This document shows positions 58,425 to 64,000 of a stretch of 64,000 bases of DNA, piece by piece. The notes under the pieces are model-generated. The model searched no databases. It was not told where the DNA came from and saw only the letters and a list, made by a program, of their open reading frames with translations. The position numbers were made by a program, and so were the translations under genes. How positions within the stretch are numbered: the stretch's first letter is position 1; the number at the start of each line of letters is the position of its first letter. The DNA comes from Dentipellis sp. KUC8613 (Eukaryota > Basidiomycota > Agaricomycetes > Russulales > Hericiaceae). The DNA is taken from contig NSJX01000024.1 of the NCBI GenBank assembly GCA_002286715.1, positions 1 through 64,000 of the forward strand. Reading direction: 5' to 3'.

Positions 58425-58699
58425 GTGGAAAGAGTAGTTGGGTGCGCAGGTGAAGGGGAGGGTCAAAGGCGAGGATGATAGGGCGGAGGGAGCTGTGGGT
58501 ATAAGAGGAGCATGGTGGAGACGTCGAAAGACGAGGAGGAGGGGGAAAGGGGGAGGATAAATCGGCGCATTCCTTCTACAAACAAAGGAAAACAGCCCGT
58601 CTTGGCCGACGCTCTCAAAAATCCCGCCTCTGTGCCGTAAAAGGAAGGAGAGCGCGTCGCTGGCGCCGTGAACCGCGTGTCTTCGTCCATCAGAACCCG
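58425..58699. promoter_or_regulatory. Divergent promoter region, F-box-like/pseudouridine synthase
   Basis: 275 bp separate the start codons. A purine-rich GAGGAGG run lies at 58530-58560. No motif is claimed. Confidence 0.3.
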
Positions 58700-60000
58700 A
58701 TGCAGCCCGCTCTTTCCGATGGCCTTGCCCTCGCCGTCAACAGGATCCGGCGTGCTTCCGGTTTGTGGGCGCACCAGGTCCTCTATCTCGACCGTGCCGT
58801 CCTCGTCCTCAACAAACCTCCGGGCTTGGTCTCCCAGCCTACCTCCGCAGACGCCCCCGGTCCAAGGGTGCGTATCTCGTCGACGTCTTTCCCCACCCCT
58901 CTCACCCCTCAACACGCGCCACAGAGCACACCGCCTCCCAAGCGCTCGGATTTTGACAAGTTGCTCCGAGGTCAGCGCACCCCGTACGTGTCCCAGCTGC
59001 CGCGTCTAAAATGCGGATCCTGCAGCTCTCAAGCGTCACCTCCAACTCGACGACCTGTACCCCGTCCACCGCCTCGACAAAGTTCGCGTCGTACCAATCT
59101 CTCTTGTGTACATCGGCTGACCCACCCCAGTCCACGACCGGTGCCCTTCTCTTGGCCCGCACAAAATCGGCAGCACAGCAGCTCTCCCAGCAATTCCAGT
59201 CGCGCACCATCGGCAAGTCCTACCTCGCCCTCGTCCGCGGCGGCGCAAAGACTTTCCCGGAGCCCCGCGGCTCAATCGATTCCTTTCTTCGCGTCAACGA
59301 TGGGCGCGTGTCTCTGAGCACCGTGGACGCGCCTGGCAGCAAGCCCGCGCAGACCGACTGGGAGCTCCTCGCGACTTCCGTACGCCCCTCCACACCGTCA
59401 GCGTCACGTTCTCCATCTTCCCACTCACGTGCCCTGCAGCGCAAAGCGCCCTTGTCGCTTTTACGCCTCCACCTCCGCACCGGCCTCAAGCACCAGCTCC
59501 GCATCCACACCGCCCTCACCCTCAAAGGTGCGCCCCACCCGAGCCCTCCGCGCATCCTCGCTCACACCCCCCTCCCACAGCCCCCGTCCTGGGCGACGTT
59601 CTTTACAGCACCGCCGCCCCCGCCCCGCAGATCAGTGCCTTGACGCAAATACCCCACGACCGCATGTTTCTGCACGCCTCCCACGTCTCTTTCTTCGTAC
59701 GTGCTCCCTTGGCTCTTGGCCCTGGCCCCCGTGCCCCTACCTGTCTGCTCACATGCATGTGCCACGACATGTGCGCGTCCACAGCGGTATCGCAAAGACG
59801 GCCCCAGCAAGCGCTTCCGCCTCGGCATCACTGCGCCCCTCCCCGACGACTTTGTACGTGTCTGCCGCGACGTCGGCATCCCGCTGGACCAGGATGTGGT
59901 GCGCGGCGGCGTTTACGTCGACGGTGTCCGAGTCCCAGACGGCGCCGTGCCGGAGGTAGACGGGCTCTGGATCGCAAAACCGCCAGAGACGGAGACGTAG
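58700..60000 (+). CDS. RluA-family RNA pseudouridine synthase
   Basis: Seven exons: 58700-58867, 58925-58970, 59026-59081, 59131-59379, 59440-59527, 59581-59696, 59785-60000 (312 aa). It has LYLDRAVLVLNKPPGLVSQ at the start and the catalytic motif HRLDKSTTGALLLAR, with the nucleophilic Asp at residue 89. LALVRGG and the GLKHQLRIHTAL segment follow. The family converts uridine to pseudouridine in tRNA, rRNA or mRNA. The absence of an S4 domain and the overall length suggest a mitochondrial or Pus5/RPUSD-like member, but the substrate cannot be read from sequence. Two introns (57 and 60 nt) are multiples of three and stop-free, so they could be mistaken for coding sequence; their GT-AG ends and pyrimidine-rich 3' sides favour removal. 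Confidence 0.87.
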
Positions 60001-60195
60001 CCGCGGCGTGCAGCACGCTGTTTATCGACACGTCGCCGTCATGTCTTGGCGTGCATGTCAGAAACACATGCAACGCACAAGATTCGCTTTCGCTCGCCCG
60101 TCCGCTTGCTCCGTATAGATATCCTTGTACAACGGTGTCCCAGCTGCCATTCACGTCACGATACAGGTAAGAGTACAATCTAGCAATGCCATTGA

Positions 60196-61691
60196 CTATC
60201 CCCCCGCATCCGTACCGCGGTCTGCCTGCGTCCCATTAGCCCCACTCGGCTGTTGTTGTGTCGGCTGCGACTGCTGCTGTGTCGGTGCAGCAGGCATCGG
60301 GTACGTGTATGGCGCACCCATCTGCGTGTACGGCGCGGGCGCAGGCATTCCTGCCTCCGCCGCGGCCCCACGCATAATCGAATTAAGGACAAGCGCAAGG
60401 CCACTCATCTGCGCGGATTGCAGTAGCGACAAATTGATCTCGAGGCTCAGCATCGTTCCGTTCGCAGAGGAGCCCAGCAGGACCGCGGGCGGTGGCGCCT
60501 GGCCCGGCTCCCGCGACACAGAGTTTGCGGGGACAGGCACGATGCCGAGCGCGTGTAGTGCTGGGAGCGACGACACGGGTAGTTGCACGGGGATCGCGCC
60601 AGGTGGTGGAGGCAGTGAGGGCGCGGGAGGGGCAGGGGAGGCCGCTGGAGTGGGGGTTGCAGGCATCTGCGGCACAAACTGCGCGATGAATGGCGCCTGG
60701 GAGCCGGGGGTTGAGTAGCTGTAGCCTGCGTTCGACGTCGAGCCGCTGGGTGTCATCGGCACTGCACTGTAAGGCGCGTATGAATATTGAAATGGCCGGT
60801 AGTGATGTGCATATGAGGGTGTTGAGGGCTGCGTCGTGGTTGTGCTGAAAGACGATGTACGGGTTGCAGCTGCCGCCGCGCGCTTTTCGCGCTCGATTTT
60901 TTCGAGCTCTGCGCGCGCACCCCGAAGCGTCGCCGTTGTGCTTGCAGTTTCCTGGCGGTCGGTTTCGAGAACCGCTTGGGTGAGGAAGTATGCTTGTTCA
61001 TCGAAGCCAGTGCGCTGAACCAGCAGCGTTAGCAGTCGGTCAGTCAGAAGTAAAATAACAAATGAAGATGAACGAACCTTTCCCGAAGACGTCCGCGCCC
61101 GTCTGAAGCGCTCCTCTAGGGCTCGCTTGCGTTGCATACATTTCAAGGCAAACTTGGTTTCTGATAAGGCCAATGAGCGACGAAAAAGGGCCGCGCAGTA
61201 TACGACACACGCACCCGCAAGTTCCTCCTTAAGCAAATCCTGATCAGTAGCCTTTTGCTTGCCCTTCCCCAAGTCATCTTTGGGGATCTGAAAGATGTGA
61301 TACGGGAGCAGACGGTGCACTGCATCCTGCACGCTCTGAAAGGGCGTATCGACGTCCGGAAAAAGCGTCGAGATGTGGTCCGAGGTCAGAAAGGACGCCA
61401 CCCTGCCCAAAAGTAAGCACAATTGAACCAAAAGGCAAACCACATGCGCTCATACTTCGAAGCAGTCCGCGAAGACGCAGCTTCCTCCTCTGCATTAAGT
61501 TTTAGGCCCGATGTGCGTTTACGGGGGCGGGGCGGGAGCGTGGGCAGGAGTGAGACATCGGCAAAGACATTGTCGGGAGCAGCGGCGGACGTGGCAGCAT
61601 TCGGAGTAGATACTGGTGTTGGCGACAGTCTCGAGGGGTTGTGGGTGAGAGAAGGGGAGGAAGAAGAGAGCGCGGGCTGGGCTGGCGACAT
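60196..61691 (-). CDS. GLTSCR1-domain protein (BICRA-like, SWI/SNF-associated)
   Basis: Four exons: 61444-61691, 61215-61402, 61078-61160, 60196-61014 (445 aa). The conserved region spans about residues 70-195: helix KYERM across an intron into VASFLTSDHISTLFP, then DVDTPFQSVQDAVHRLLPYH, and a basic helical run MQRKRALEERFRRARTSSGK. This matches the GLTSCR1 domain of human BICRA/BICRAL, which joins the non-canonical BAF complex through BRD9 and BRG1; fungal members are likely remodeler subunits. The rest is Pro/Ala/Ser/Thr-rich with a Gln-rich C-terminus and is probably disordered. The start is the ATG of MSPAQPALSSSS. The domain is assigned by recognition. Confidence 0.82.
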
Positions 61692-61854
61692 GCTCTCTCT
61701 GTCGTTTGGGGTGCTTTGGCATAATTGCGCCCCCGTGACCGCGAGAACGCAGAGCCCTGCGCGCTTTAGGGCAGGCCCAGCTCCAGCCACTATTCAATAT
61801 TCCACCCAACACTTGAGCGTACTCTACATTCGCTACAATATATTAATGCTACAA

Positions 61855-64000
61855 TCATGCAGTAGGATCCTCCGTCGCGTCCATCTGCTCTGCTACGGCC
61901 TGCTCTTCCGCCTTGGCCCGCTCCTCCCGCTCCTTCAGCGCAATTGCGACGTTCACAGACTTCAACAACTCCGCGGCCTGTACGGCATCCTCGGCATTGC
62001 TCGCAGCCACCTTAGACAGGTAGTCGCGCGCAAGGTCTAAGTCGCCTTTCTCGACCTTCTCCACATGGAATCGCGCGACATACATGAGCGATTTCGCGTA
62101 CTCTGTCACTGGCTTCACTACGAGAAGCAGGTCAGGCGGCTGCAGGTCACGGGATAGGGAACGGCCGCTTACGGAGCGCTTTACTGCTGTCAATGACCCG
62201 CTGGTGGTATGCCGCTGCCTCGGGGTACTCCTCCAGGTCATCATGCAGCTTGGCGAGCTTGAGGTTGATGGTTCCCTCGTTGACGTCTGCGCCGAGGAGT
62301 GCGCGGCGGTAGCACTCCACCGCCTCTCGCCATCTGGGTTGAAAACGAGTGAGTTTGGCGCCTGCGACGAACTCCGTCCCACATACCTGCCCATTTCCTC
62401 GTAGCTCGCCCCTTGTGCCTGCCACAACCGCACATCGTATGGTCTATGAAGCCAAGCTATGATCAGCTGAGGTCCGACAACGGCGGTGCAAACCTACCGC
62501 AGTGCTGTCGCGCGCTGAAAATAATGCAGCGCATATTGGTGCATATTGAGCAATTCGTATGCCTGGCCAAGCCCATACCAAGCCCGGTAATCCTTCCGAT
62601 TCACGTCTTCCGAGGGCGAGGGTTTTCAGTGTGGGGCTCCCACGTCAGCACCAAAGAACACGACGCACCGACCGCTCGTCTGTATGCTTCGATGGCTGCG
62701 TGTGAGTTCTTCATTTCGACGTATTCGTGACCCATGAGCGTCCACGCGGATAGATACGTCTGATCAAGTTGCGTGGCGCGTCGGAAGTACTTGATTGCCT
62801 TCTCATGGTCCGCTCGTAGAGAATAGTGGTTTCCTGCCGAACCATTGGTGCATTCAGTGGAGCTTCTAGCGCCAACTTGAAAGATAGGCATACCTACTAA
62901 ACAGCACACCTCTGGTCGGTCTTTGTCTAGGGACAGAAAATCATGGGCCAATTTTGAGAGCTTTAGCCTCGCTTCTGTCACATAAAGAATGTTGGAATAG
63001 ACGTCGATGTCATCTATTCGATAAGGATCGATTGACAGAATCTTCTCAAATTGCTCTTCCGCCTGTTTGAAGTCTACAAGTGATAACTGTCACGTACACT
63101 CACGAACCTTTTGCAATATACATACCGTGCAAATGATAAAGCACGCATGCCCGAAGACTCATGATCCACATGCTGTTCGGAAAATAATCGCTGCCGAGCA
63201 GACGATCGCAGAGGCCAAGCTCATTTTCGGAGGGCTGGTGGAGGGCGTTGAGCGTATGTATTTGAAAGAAATGCACGAGCGGGTGTGTTGGCGGTATTGG
63301 CATCAGAGGGAGGAGATTTGACAACTGGGGTATCGCTTGGCATCGCGCGCCGTGACATACATGATGAGAACGCACCTCCTCGCCATCCTTGATGAGGCTG
63401 CTTAGAAGAGTCCATGCGGACCAATTCCAGATATACCGTTGCAGGGAGAGCAAGCACGCTTCTATCGCTTCTTCGCGTCGGTTAAGTCGGGAGAGAAAGA
63501 GGCCGCGGCTAATGTTCTGTGACAATGACCATACGATTCAAACCCATGTTTGGGAACTTACAGGAACAAGCCCCAAGGTTCGTTCTTCTCCGCCAGCGGC
63601 TGCACCTGAGTAAGAAGGTCCAGTAACTGGGGGTTGACTGGAACGGGAGGTTGATGCCTGTCTCCTGTATATATTGCAATCTCAGAACCATCCCAAGCAG
63701 GCCAGGTCAAACACCCACCTTCCAGTTTGTTCCAATCCTGAAGGGCCCGTTTCTCGCCCGCCTGCGCACGTCAAAACATGAAAGGGAGATTAACTATATG
63801 GCATACCAAATACTGGCTGTATATTCGTAAGAATTGGCCGCGGGCGCTGGAAGAGGATTTCAAGAGGTGGGCTGCACGCAGGAATTCCCTTGTGTCAAAG
63901 CACGCCTTGCCCGTGGCCAAGATGTCTTCCTCCTCGTCCTCCAAAGCAAGATCCGCGGTCTGTACATGAAGGTCGTCTATCATGTCGCTAGCAAGAGGTG
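61855..64000 (-). CDS. CDC23: Anaphase-promoting complex subunit Cdc23/APC8 (5' partial)
   Basis: Eleven exons seen: 63807 to beyond 64000, 63719-63761, 63562-63664, 63376-63508, 63126-63324, 62894-63073, 62672-62833, 62606-62498, 62387-62443, 62173-62333, 61855-62117. The frame is open at the right edge, so the N-terminus is outside the window; the ATG at 63983 is probably internal. The protein is a string of TPR repeats: [80 protein letters not shown] and [13 protein letters not shown], ending in [16 protein letters not shown] and an acidic Lys/Glu helix. This order and spacing are those of APC8, a scaffold TPR subunit of the ubiquitin ligase that triggers anaphase. Every internal phase agrees. 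Confidence 0.93.

Overview
This window comes from a filamentous basidiomycete, probably an Agaricomycete. Almost every protein gene is broken by short GT-AG introns, mostly 45-70 nt, with CTNAY-like branch points just upstream of the acceptor. The gene content is fungal (HAP2, RMT2, FUN30, BET5, CWF19, CDC23, a Zn2Cys6 regulator, a GLTSCR1-domain protein). TA-flanked MITE-like elements and GC-rich low-complexity tracts fill the gaps. No CRISPR array, rRNA gene or convincing tRNA was seen. Gene models were assembled by eye from translated exons, splice-site consensus and frame continuity, so the exon sums given are multiples of three unless stated.

Layout. 1-8 kb: a DUF1746 membrane protein and the splicing factor CWF19 between several inverted-repeat transposons (families A to D). 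8.2-14.5 kb: a gene-free repeat block with CATAG-rich arrays, two oppositely oriented GC-rich tracts, a 22-bp array interrupted by a 10-N gap, a family B element and a 544-bp foldback element. 14.5-26.4 kb: a dense housekeeping block with a four-span membrane protein, THO1/SARNP facing HAP2/NF-YA, a hypothetical protein, RPS18 facing mitochondrial L34, and CLASP/STU1 facing RMT2. 27-31.5 kb: the second 668-bp family C copy, a membrane protein with a doubtful 3' junction, a decayed MFS transporter fragment, and BET5/TRAPPC1. 31.6-42.3 kb: the FUN30/SMARCAD1 remodeler, a hypothetical protein and a CLC chloride/proton exchanger with two apparent GC-AG introns.

43.1-56.8 kb: a metabolic block with a cytochrome P450 (one frameshift), two tandem HD-domain cyanamide-hydratase-like genes, an aldo-keto reductase with a duplicated exon across a 1.3-kb intron, SDHAF4, and a Zn2Cys6 transcription factor. 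Apart from SDHAF4 this resembles a small catabolic or detoxification cluster and is the best candidate here for an undescribed system. 57.5-64 kb: an F-box-like protein, an RluA-type pseudouridine synthase, a GLTSCR1-domain chromatin protein, and CDC23/APC8, which runs off the right edge.

The housekeeping genes are mostly independent of one another. Several are arranged head to head over 150-350 bp and may share promoters.
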